6,367 bases of DNA, taken from NCBI GenBank assembly GCA_003154055.1, contig PMCH01000275.1:2324-8690 (forward strand), read 5' to 3'. Source of the stretch: Acidobacteriaceae bacterium. Its GTDB lineage: Bacteria > Acidobacteriota > Terriglobia > Terriglobales > Acidobacteriaceae. Within the stretch, counting starts at the first letter, position 1, and the number at the start of each line of letters is the position of its first letter. The notes under the pieces are model-generated. The model did no database searches. It had not been told where the DNA came from and was given only the letters and a program-made list of their open reading frames with translations. Both the position numbers and the translations under genes were made by a program. Shown here piece by piece: positions 1 to 5,857 of this stretch.

Positions 1-705
1 GGAACCGAGTCGCAGGACTGGGCGGAGATGCTGCTGCGAATGTATCTGCGGTGGGCGGAGCGGCGGGGATTCAAAACCGAAATGTACGACTACCAGCCGG
101 GAGAAGAGGCAGGGATCAAGTCGGCGACGTTCTCCGTGATTGGAGAGAACGCCTTCGGTCTTTTGACCAGCGAGATCGGAGTGCACCGGCTGGTGCGGAT
201 CTCGCCGTTTGATCAGGCCAAGCGGCGTCATACGTCGTTTGCCAGCGTTTACGTCTCGCCGGAAATTGATGACAGCATCGAGGTCATCATCAAGCCGGAA
301 GAGCTGCGGATCGATACCTACCGGTCGAGCGGCAAGGGTGGGCAGCACGTGAACACGACCGACTCTGCGGTGCGGATTACGCATCTTCCCACCGGACTCG
401 TGGCCAATTGCCAGAATGAGCGCTCCCAGCACAAGAACAAGGAAAAGGCGATGAGCATGCTGCGCTCCAAGCTTTACGAGTTCGAGTTGGAGAAGAAGCG
501 GGAAGTGACCAAGAAGATCGAAGATTCCAAGCTCGACATTGATTTTGGGTCGCAGATCCGGTCGTATGTGTTGCAGCCCTACCGGCTGATCAAAGATCAC
601 CGTACGAAAGCGGAAATGGGCGACGTGGACAGGGTGATTGACGGTGACTTGACGCCGTTCATGCTGGCGTACTTGCGGATGCGCCGGGGCGAGAAACAAT
701 CGTGA
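1..705 (+). CDS. prfB: Peptide chain release factor 2 (RF2), 5'-truncated by the window edge
   Basis: RF2 is a cytoplasmic class I release factor that reads UGA and UAA stop codons in the ribosomal A site and triggers hydrolysis of peptidyl-tRNA. The frame is open from base 1, giving 234 visible residues. The anticodon-like tripeptide SPF is at 202-210, which marks RF2 rather than RF1 (PxT), and the catalytic GGQ is at 337-345. They are 45 residues apart, as in E. coli RF2, which implies that about 137 N-terminal residues lie upstream. The downstream NERSQHKNKEKAM and GSQIRSYVL blocks also match the family. The residue matching E. coli position 246 (Ala/Thr) is Ser here (RSSGKGGQ). Any programmed +1 frameshift site near codon 25 would lie outside the window. 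The gene ends in UGA, its own product's codon, inside a GTGA overlap with the next gene. Confidence 0.97.
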   Translation, partial: GTESQDWAEMLLRMYLRWAERRGFKTEMYDYQPGEEAGIKSATFSVIGENAFGLLTSEIGVHRLVRISPFDQAKRRHTSFASVYVSPEIDDSIEVIIKPEELRIDTYRSSGKGGQHVNTTDSAVRITHLPTGLVANCQNERSQHKNKEKAMSMLRSKLYEFELEKKREVTKKIEDSKLDIDFGSQIRSYVLQPYRLIKDHRTKAEMGDVDRVIDGDLTPFMLAYLRMRRGEKQS

Positions 706-1343
706 AGAGAGCCGGGAAAAACGTTCCGCGGCTGGGACCCCGGTTGCAGCGGGCGTTTCGCTATGCCGCGGAAAAGCATGCGGGGCAAACCCGGAAGCAG
801 ACCGCTGTGCCTTATCTGTCGCACCTGATGGGGGTGGCGTCACTGGCGCTGGAGGGCGGCGGCGATGAAGACATCGCGATCGCGGCCCTGCTGCATGACG
901 TGGTCGAGGACTGCGGAGGCATGCCGCGGCTGCGCGAGATCCGGCGGATGTTCGGGCCGCGGGTGGCCAAGGTCGTGGAGGGCTGTACGGATTCGTTCGT
1001 CGAACCGAAACTGGAGTGGGTGGAGCGGAAGAGAGACTATCTACGCCATGTGAAACATGCCGATCGCGAAACCCGGCTGGTTTCGGCGGCCGACAAGCTC
1101 CATAACGTGCGGACGATCCTTGCCGATTACCGGCAGCAGGGGGAATCCATCTGGAGGCGGTTCAGCGGGAAACGTGACGGCACGCTTTGGTACTATCGCG
1201 CTTTGAGCGATGAGTTTCGCCGCAAGGCGCCCAATCGCATTACGCGCGAGCTTGAGATTGCAGTACAGGAACTGGAACGAGCCACCGGAGTAAAGCCGCA
1301 GCGTGCCGCCGGGAACAAACGCGCGCGCCGCGTGGGGAGGTAA
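702..1343 (+). CDS. Small HD-domain alarmone hydrolase (MESH1 / SpoT-hydrolase-like)
   Basis: Predicted Mn-dependent (p)ppGpp 3'-pyrophosphohydrolase of 213 residues, probably cytoplasmic. The single HD domain spans about residues 15-150. Every expected active-site element is visible: RK at 31-32, metal ligand H41 in PYLSH, H65-D66 plus catalytic E69-D70 in LLHDVVED, and D131 and N135 in AADKLHN. These correspond to the metal and catalytic residues of Rel/SpoT hydrolase domains. No synthetase, TGS or ACT domain follows, so it is a stand-alone hydrolase, somewhat longer than MESH1 (about 180 residues), with a basic C-terminal tail. The GTG start at 702 overlaps the prfB stop (GTGA), with a purine-rich GGGGCGAG at 686-693 as a possible ribosome site; this implies translational coupling. 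The family and active site are clear. The substrate is inferred and could be another nucleotide. Confidence 0.85.
   Translation: MKRAGKNVPRLGPRLQRAFRYAAEKHAGQTRKQTAVPYLSHLMGVASLALEGGGDEDIAIAALLHDVVEDCGGMPRLREIRRMFGPRVAKVVEGCTDSFVEPKLEWVERKRDYLRHVKHADRETRLVSAADKLHNVRTILADYRQQGESIWRRFSGKRDGTLWYYRALSDEFRRKAPNRITRELEIAVQELERATGVKPQRAAGNKRARRVGR
1334..1340 (+). promoter_or_regulatory. Ribosome binding site for the repeat-protein gene
   Basis: GGGGAGG sits six bases before the ATG at 1347 and directly abuts the TAA stop (1341-1343) of the hydrolase gene. It fixes the start of the 417-residue protein, and ribosomes finishing the upstream gene cover it, which fits coupled translation. Confidence 0.75.
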
Positions 1344-1346
1344 ATC

Positions 1347-2600
1347 ATGGCCCGGATGATCGATCTGGTCCGCAATTCGCAGCTTCCGTCGTACATGATG
1401 AACTCCGCGGTGCGGGGAGCACTCCGGGTGCCGCCGGAGGAGATGATCGAGATCATGGTCTACCTGGCGCTCCACAACCGGGTCTTCGGCGAGCAAGCGC
1501 GCATGACACTGGCGGGGTGGGACGAGAAATCGTCGCGGGCAGTGGCGGCGGACCCGAGGACGAACAAGGAGGTTCTGGACTACTTCATTTCGCCAAAAAA
1601 CCTGCGCCCAGCACTTCTCCCCACGCTGCTGGAGAATCCATCGGTCCGAACTGAGCCCCTGATGGAACTGGCGGTGTCGGGTTCGCGGGAGACGGTGGAG
1701 GCCCTGCTCGCGAGCCAGCGGGTGAAAAGCTCTCCGGCACTTCTGCAGTCGCTGCGATTGAATGCGAATCTTCGTCCGAAAGAAATTGCGGAGGTCGAAA
1801 GGCGGCTGACGCCGCTGGGAGATTCCCCGCCGCCAGTGCCGCCCCTGGCCACGGCAGAGGCAGAGCCGGAGGGAGACAACCAGCACGCCGAGGAATCGGA
1901 GCCGGTGGCAGCCGATCCGGAGGTGGCGGACGAACGGCTTCTGACGGACGCCATCCAGCACTATCTCAAGGAGAACGAGGAGGAACTGGCGGCCGAAGCT
2001 GACAAACCGTTTCAGCCGGTCCGGATGGGGCAGGAAGGGGCCGGGACCGAGGCGGAGGCGAAAACCGAACTGGACGATGAGGCGCCGGCGGCCGACGCTG
2101 CCCCGGCGGTGAAGAGCGAGACGGGGAGGGTGACGCCCGCCGCGGCTGCCAAGAAAAAGCCGGTAGTGAAGGAAGACCGGCGCGACAGCACGCTGCAGAA
2201 GATCGCGAAGCTCGACATCAAGGGACGAATCGCGCTGGCCATGCGGGGGAACAAGGAGGAGCGCTCCCTGCTGATCCGCGACGGCACCAAGCTGGTGGCG
2301 CTGGCGGTGCTCGATTCGCCGAAAGTTTCGGATGGCGAGGTTGAAAACTTCGCGCAGCAGAAGAACGTGCTGGAGGCAGTGCTGCGGGCGATCCCGCTGC
2401 GGCGGAAGTATGCCAAGAACTATGCCATCACCCGCAACCTGGTGTATAACCCGCGCACGCCGCTCGATCTCTCGCTCGGGCTGATGAAGAACCTGCTCAT
2501 CCATGATTTGAAGAATCTGTCCGGCAACAAAGAAGTGTCCGATACGATCCGGAAGCTGGCGCTGCGCATGTTCAAGCAGAAGTCGGAGAAGAAGGGGTAA
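1347..2600 (+). CDS. Uncharacterised protein with two LRV/HEAT-like helical lobes and an acidic linker
   Basis: 417 residues, function unknown. I recognise it only as a type of conserved hypothetical protein, probably acidobacterial. It has no signal peptide or membrane segment, so it should be cytoplasmic. The N-terminal lobe (about 25-153) and C-terminal lobe (about 282-410) are helical and contain short repeats resembling leucine-rich-repeat-variant units, each with a [DNS]P turn followed by a helix: DP at 69-70, NP at 97-98, SP at 324-325, NP at 368-369. Between them (about 155-280) lies a linker rich in Ala, Pro and Glu, broken by a likely amphipathic helix (about 196-218) and a KPFQPV stretch (220-225), then a basic KKK patch (269-271). 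No catalytic motif is visible, so a scaffold or protein-binding role is most likely. It starts three bases after the hydrolase stop with a strong ribosome site, which places it in the prfB operon. Confidence 0.85.
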   Translation: MARMIDLVRNSQLPSYMMNSAVRGALRVPPEEMIEIMVYLALHNRVFGEQARMTLAGWDEKSSRAVAADPRTNKEVLDYFISPKNLRPALLPTLLENPSVRTEPLMELAVSGSRETVEALLASQRVKSSPALLQSLRLNANLRPKEIAEVERRLTPLGDSPPPVPPLATAEAEPEGDNQHAEESEPVAADPEVADERLLTDAIQHYLKENEEELAAEADKPFQPVRMGQEGAGTEAEAKTELDDEAPAADAAPAVKSETGRVTPAAAAKKKPVVKEDRRDSTLQKIAKLDIKGRIALAMRGNKEERSLLIRDGTKLVALAVLDSPKVSDGEVENFAQQKNVLEAVLRAIPLRRKYAKNYAITRNLVYNPRTPLDLSLGLMKNLLIHDLKNLSGNKEVSDTIRKLALRMFKQKSEKKG

Positions 2601-2603
2601 GAC

Positions 2604-2638
2604 AGTACCCGGTACCCAGTAGTCAGTATCCAGTAGAG
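2604..2638 (+). repeat. Degenerate heptamer tandem repeat, consensus AGTAYCC
   Basis: Five successive seven-base units can be read in register: AGTACCC, GGTACCC, AGTAGTC, AGTATCC, AGTAGAG. The array fills most of the 47-base spacer between the repeat-protein gene and the CoA-binding gene. The last unit supplies GAGG (2636-2639), the likely Shine-Dalgarno of the TTG start at 2648. Heptameric intergenic repeats are well known in cyanobacteria, and I recall similar CAGTACC-type arrays in acidobacteria. The array is seen directly; any function is unknown. Confidence 0.6.
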
Positions 2639-2647
2639 GCACACTCA

Positions 2648-3052
2648 TTGCAGCAGGCTGATCCTATTTACGAATTGCTGTCGCGGGTGAAGACGATTGC
2701 GGTGGTGGGGCTTTCGGACCGCCCCATGCGGCCGAGCCATGGCGTTTCGGCCTATATGCAATCGCAGGGCTACCGGATTGTCCCGGTGAATCCGAGGATT
2801 GCGGAGGCGCTGGGGGAGACTGCGTATCCGTCGCTGCTCGAGGTGCCGGAGAAGATTGATCTGGTGGACGTGTTCCGGCGGTCCGAGCATGTGGATGAGA
2901 TCGTGGAGCAGGCGATCCAGTTGAAAATTACTGCGATCTGGCTGCAGGAAGATGTGATCAACCAGCGAGCGGCGCAGAAGGCCCGTCAGGCCGGGCTGTT
3001 CGTGGTGATGGACCGGTGCATTTTGAAGGAGCACCGGGCGCGATTCGGTTAG
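2648..3052 (+). CDS. CoA-binding-fold protein, YccU-like (COG1832)
   Basis: 134 residues forming one Rossmann-like CoA_binding domain, close in length and motifs to E. coli YccU. The nucleotide-binding loop VVGLSDRP lies at 19-26 after the first beta strand, followed by GYRIVPVNP (41-49), VPEKIDLVDVFR (66-77), IWLQEDVIN (97-105) and the C-terminal VVMDRC (119-124). Family members resemble the CoA-binding part of succinyl-CoA synthetase alpha but lack the catalytic histidine domain; their physiological role is unsettled. The TTG start is chosen because no ATG or GTG occurs in frame upstream, GAGG lies eight bases before it, and the first internal Met (residue 27) would remove the nucleotide loop. 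It follows the repeat-protein gene by 47 bases, so co-transcription is possible but not shown, and it faces the - strand phosphatase gene. Confidence 0.88.
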   Translation: MQQADPIYELLSRVKTIAVVGLSDRPMRPSHGVSAYMQSQGYRIVPVNPRIAEALGETAYPSLLEVPEKIDLVDVFRRSEHVDEIVEQAIQLKITAIWLQEDVINQRAAQKARQAGLFVVMDRCILKEHRARFG

Positions 3053-3085
3053 AGCGTGGGTCGGGATGAGATACTTCGGAGCTTC
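3053..3085. other. Convergent intergenic spacer, no strong terminator
   Basis: Only 33 bases separate the TAG of the + strand CoA-binding gene from the TAA of the - strand phosphatase gene. The best structure is a weak five-base stem (GGAGC 3078-3082 with GCTCC 3090-3094, seven-base loop) that runs into the phosphatase stop codon and lacks a T-tract on either strand. Transcripts from both sides may therefore overlap at their 3' ends unless Rho acts. Confidence 0.5.
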
Positions 3086-4369
3086 TTAGGCTCCCGGCCG
3101 GGGGCCGACCAGGATCACGGTGGCGTCGTCGCGCAGACCCGTTCCACCCGCGAAGGCGCGCACGTCCGACAGCAGAGTCTTCAGCGAGGCACCCGGCAAG
3201 CGGAGATGAGCGAGGAGACGCTTCGGGCCGTATTCTTCGCTGGAATCGAGGGCGGCCTCGGTGATGCCGTCGGAATAGATGGCCAGCCGCGCGTGTTTAC
3301 CGAGGACGATTTCCGTCTCGGAGAACTTGCTGGTGGCGATGCCGAGCGGAAGGCCGTGCTCGGTTGCGATCCAGCGATGGCCGGAGGGTTCGAGAAGCAG
3401 GGGCGGAAGATGGCCGGCGTTGGCCAACCGGAGGATGCGCCGGGATGGGTCCAGTTCTGCGTAGACCATGGTCACGAAGCGGCCGCTTGGGATGTCTGCG
3501 ACCAGCATCTCGTTGAGGCGTGACAATACTTCGGCTGGACCGGATCCGGTTTGTGCGAGCGAACGCAGCATGCCGCGAGTGGCCGACATGAGAAGCGCGG
3601 CGGCCATTCCTTTGCCGGAGACGTCGGCGAGAACCAGGCCCCAGCGGCCGTCGGATAGCGGGATGAAGTCGAACCAGTCGCCGCCGACCGACCCGGCGGG
3701 AATGGAAAGCCCAGTCACACAAAAACCAGGAATGAGCGGCGAACTGCGGGGCAAAAGAGCCTGCTGAATGGAGCGAGCTTCCTCCGCATCGCGACTCATG
3801 CGCTCGCGCTGATCGCGCTCGTCGCGAAAGCGCCGCGCGTTGTGTACTGCGGCCGCCACGTGCGCACACAGACCCTGCAACAGACGCAGTTGCTCGGACG
3901 AGAAGGCGTCAACCTTGCAGTGAGAAGCGGTGAATACCCCGACCAGTTCACCTTCCAGTTGGAGCGGGATCGCGACTTCGGAGCGAACGTCCGGCTCGCA
4001 CGGCATGTAGTACGGATCGAGGGTTACGTCCGGCGCGTAACGCATCTGCCGGGTGACCGCCACGTATCCCACCAAGCCGTCGGTTCCAACTCGGAGGCGG
4101 TGGCCTTTGCCATGCACTGTGCAACCGCGAACGCCCGCCAGTTCCAGTTCTGATCGCTCACGATCGTGAAGGAAGACGTTGATCTCCACGCAACCCAGCG
4201 TGGCGGCAACCTCGCTCACGATGCGCTCGACGATTTCGTCAAGGTCGAGGCTGGAACTGATCCGCTGGGCAAATTTTTGCAGGCGCACCAGTTCGGCTAT
4301 CTCGCGATTGTGGGGATCGAGTGATGGCGGACCGGGGAGATCGAAAGTCGCACGCGGAAACGTCGCCAT
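3086..4369 (-). CDS. GAF-domain SpoIIE/PP2C-type serine phosphatase (RsbU-like)
   Basis: 427 residues, soluble, with no membrane segment. A GAF sensor domain covers about 25-178, a helical linker about 180-205 ends in the family's QQALLP motif (202-207), and the PPM/SpoIIE phosphatase domain covers about 212-424. The metal-binding acidic residues are present: D231 in GGDWFD, D249 in ADVSGKG, D367 in YSDG and D414/D415 in RDDAT. The NAGHLPP (317-323) and GLPLGI (339-344) motifs are also intact, so it should be active. Known relatives dephosphorylate STAS-domain anti-anti-sigma factors in partner-switching pathways under control of the sensor domain. The GAF ligand cannot be read from the sequence. 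No anti-sigma kinase, STAS protein or sigma factor gene lies in the window. ATG start at 4369 with GAGGG (4376-4380) six bases upstream. It lies 37 bases after rarA. Confidence 0.93.
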   Translation of the reverse strand: MATFPRATFDLPGPPSLDPHNREIAELVRLQKFAQRISSSLDLDEIVERIVSEVAATLGCVEINVFLHDRERSELELAGVRGCTVHGKGHRLRVGTDGLVGYVAVTRQMRYAPDVTLDPYYMPCEPDVRSEVAIPLQLEGELVGVFTASHCKVDAFSSEQLRLLQGLCAHVAAAVHNARRFRDERDQRERMSRDAEEARSIQQALLPRSSPLIPGFCVTGLSIPAGSVGGDWFDFIPLSDGRWGLVLADVSGKGMAAALLMSATRGMLRSLAQTGSGPAEVLSRLNEMLVADIPSGRFVTMVYAELDPSRRILRLANAGHLPPLLLEPSGHRWIATEHGLPLGIATSKFSETEIVLGKHARLAIYSDGITEAALDSSEEYGPKRLLAHLRLPGASLKTLLSDVRAFAGGTGLRDDATVILVGPRPGA

Positions 4370-4375
4370 GGCAAG

Positions 4376-4380
4376 CCCTC
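4376..4380 (-). promoter_or_regulatory. Ribosome binding site of the GAF-SpoIIE phosphatase gene
   Basis: Read on the - strand, GAGGG lies six bases before the ATG at 4369 and supports that start. It directly abuts the foot of the hairpin at 4381-4400, and together with the last two hairpin bases it forms GGGAGGG. Part of an extended Shine-Dalgarno could therefore be held in the stem. Confidence 0.65.
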
Positions 4381-4400
4381 CCGGACCCTTCGGGGTCCGG
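4381..4400 (-). promoter_or_regulatory. Perfect 8-bp hairpin in the rarA-phosphatase spacer
   Basis: The arms CCGGACCC (4381-4388) and GGGTCCGG (4393-4400) are exact complements around a four-base loop. In the + strand sense the loop is C(TTCG)G, the exceptionally stable tetraloop; in the gene-sense - strand it is CGAA. It begins six bases after the rarA stop and ends at the phosphatase ribosome site. No T-tract follows on either strand, so it is not a standard intrinsic terminator. It could instead be an mRNA-processing or stability element, a leader hairpin tuning phosphatase translation, or a remnant of a small repeat element. The structure is certain; its role is inferred. Confidence 0.6.
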
Positions 4401-4406
4401 CATCAA

Positions 4407-5813
4407 TTATTTATCGGATTCTGAGGGCGGGACTTTAGATTCTCTTTCTGTTCGGCGGGCAGCCGATTGCTTGAGCCGCTTGATCTCCTCCATCCGCTCG
4501 CGAATTCGTTTTTCAACTCCTTCATTCGTGGGCCGGTAGTAGGTGCGATCACGGAGGCTGTCGGGCAGGCACTCCATGTCTGCGACTTTGTTTTCGACGT
4601 CGTGAGCGTATTGGTATCCCTGGCCGTAGCCGAGGCCCTTCATCAGGGACGTGGGGGCATTCCGCATGTGGAGCGGGACGGGATCAGCGGCGGTTTGCTC
4701 GACATCCTGCTGGACGGCGCCGTAGGCGGTATAGAGCGCATTCGATTTCGGCGCCACGGAGAGATAGACGACGGCCTGGGCCAGCGCGAGATTGCCTTCG
4801 GGCATACCGATGAAGTCCACGGCGTCGCGGGCGGCCATGCAGAGAGCCAGGGCGTTGGGTTCGGCGAGCCCGATGTCTTCGACGGCCATGCGGACCACGC
4901 GGCGCGCGACATAGAGCGGATCTTCTCCGGCCTCGATCATGCGGCCGAGCCAGTAGAGTGCTGCGTCCGGATCGCTGTTGCGCACGGATTTGTGCAAGGC
5001 GGAGATCAGGTTGTAATGCTCTTCGCCGGATTTGTCGTAGCGCAGGACGCGCTTCTGCAAGGCTTCGTGGACGATCTCGTCGGTGATTGTGCTGGCGGCG
5101 GGGGGAGTCGCGGCTGGTCGCGGGTCTGCGGATTGGGCGAGTGATGCCGCTACTTCGAGCGCGTTGTAGGCGCTGCGGGCATCGCCGCTTGAGTACGAGG
5201 CTATCTTATTTAGTACATCATCGGAGGTCTGGAGATGGAGTTGACCCAGGCCGCGTTCGGAGTCGACGAGGGCGCGTTTCAGCAGCGTGACGATCTGGTG
5301 TTCGGTGAGCTGGTTGAGTACATAGACGCGGGCACGCGAGAGCAGGGCAGCGATAATTTCGAACGACGGATTCTCGGTGGTGGCTCCGATCAGGCGGATG
5401 CTGCCTTTTTCCACGTAGGGCAGGAAGGCATCTTGCTGGGCCTTGTTGAAGCGGTGGATTTCGTCCACGAAGACGATGGTGCGGGTACCGTACTGGCGGG
5501 CGCGGTCGGCGTCGGCCATGACCTGCTTGATTTCCTTGATGCCGGAAAGCACGGCGGAAAACTCGATGAACTCGGCCTTGGTGATCCCGGCGATGATCTT
5601 GGCGAGCGTGGTCTTGCCCGTGCCGGGCGGGCCCCAGAAGATCATCGAAGTCGGATCGTCGCGCTCGATCTGGACGCGCAGCGGTTTGCCCGGGCCGACC
5701 AGGTGCTCCTGACCTACGAATTCATCGAGCGTGCGGGGACGCATGCGGTCGGCAAGCGGACGCGCGCCGGCGCTTGCGTTGTCGGGGCTCGGGATGGGTT
5801 GGAAGAGACTCAC
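4407..5813 (-). CDS. rarA: Replication-associated recombination protein A, AAA+ ATPase
   Basis: RarA (MgsA, bacterial counterpart of Mgs1/WRNIP1) is a clamp-loader-related AAA+ ATPase that forms tetramers and acts at stalled replication forks and single-strand DNA gaps. The 468 residues compare with 447 in E. coli. Visible motifs are the N-terminal RPRTLDEFVGQEHL (25-38), Walker A GPPGTGKT (61-68), Walker B VFVDEIHRFNK (114-124), sensor 1 in GATTEN (143-148), the arginine finger R160 in SRARVY, and sensor 2 GDAR (210-213). The C-terminal oligomerisation part ends in MKGLGYGQGYQYAHD (391-405). An Ala/Pro-rich insert (about 229-242) separates the AAA+ lid from the C-terminal domains, and a charged tail follows residue 440. 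The start is GTG at 5813, giving the family's usual MSLF beginning; no good Shine-Dalgarno precedes it (only GAG at 5826-5828), so initiation may be weak. The phosphatase gene lies 37 bases downstream. Confidence 0.96.
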   Translation of the reverse strand: MSLFQPIPSPDNASAGARPLADRMRPRTLDEFVGQEHLVGPGKPLRVQIERDDPTSMIFWGPPGTGKTTLAKIIAGITKAEFIEFSAVLSGIKEIKQVMADADRARQYGTRTIVFVDEIHRFNKAQQDAFLPYVEKGSIRLIGATTENPSFEIIAALLSRARVYVLNQLTEHQIVTLLKRALVDSERGLGQLHLQTSDDVLNKIASYSSGDARSAYNALEVAASLAQSADPRPAATPPAASTITDEIVHEALQKRVLRYDKSGEEHYNLISALHKSVRNSDPDAALYWLGRMIEAGEDPLYVARRVVRMAVEDIGLAEPNALALCMAARDAVDFIGMPEGNLALAQAVVYLSVAPKSNALYTAYGAVQQDVEQTAADPVPLHMRNAPTSLMKGLGYGQGYQYAHDVENKVADMECLPDSLRDRTYYRPTNEGVEKRIRERMEEIKRLKQSAARRTERESKVPPSESDK

Positions 5814-5842
5814 AGGAGTACTTAACTCACTGCAGCTCGAAC

Positions 5843-5856
5843 TTGAGGTACTTCAA
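5843..5856. repeat. Imperfect 14-base palindrome upstream of rarA
   Basis: TTGAGGTACTTCAA matches its own reverse complement at 12 of 14 positions, centred on GTAC; the two differences would be G-U pairs in RNA. It lies in the 44-base spacer (5814-5857) between the membrane-protein gene and the rarA GTG, about 30 bases before that start. It could be an operator half-site pair, but no convincing -35/-10 pair accompanies it and chance is a real possibility. Confidence 0.3.
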
Positions 5857-5857
5857 A

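Noticed and set aside
2090..2165. GC-rich low-complexity stretch as a possible non-coding or recombination element
   Set aside because: It is in frame within the Ala/Pro/Glu-rich linker of the 417-residue protein and is explained by coding for that linker.
2611..2616. GGTACC palindrome as a regulatory site
   Set aside because: It arises from two adjacent units of the heptamer repeat and needs no separate explanation.
1041..2648. 535-codon open frame on the - strand opposite the hydrolase and repeat-protein genes
   Set aside because: Its product is an Arg/His/Leu/Gln-rich sequence with no domain or motif. It is the expected antisense of GC-rich coding DNA, and the + strand genes have good starts, ribosome sites and protein features.
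3078..3094. GGAGC/GCTCC stem as a bidirectional intrinsic terminator
   Set aside because: Only five base pairs with a seven-base loop, it overlaps the phosphatase stop codon, and no T-tract follows on either strand.
3056..3523. 155-codon + strand frame over the 3' end of the phosphatase gene
   Set aside because: It lies opposite the clearly conserved SpoIIE phosphatase motifs and shows no family features of its own.
4401..4420. AT-rich TAAATAAT-like stretch at the rarA stop as a -10 box for the phosphatase gene
   Set aside because: No matching -35 element at suitable spacing, and the bases are explained by the last codons and stop of rarA.
4467..5144. 225-codon + strand frame opposite rarA
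   Set aside because: A Gly/Val/Asp-rich antisense frame with no recognisable motif; rarA on the other strand is unambiguous.
5235..5825. 196-codon + strand frame opposite the AAA+ domain of rarA
   Set aside because: It is a shadow of the Walker A/B coding region, with no ribosome site or domain.
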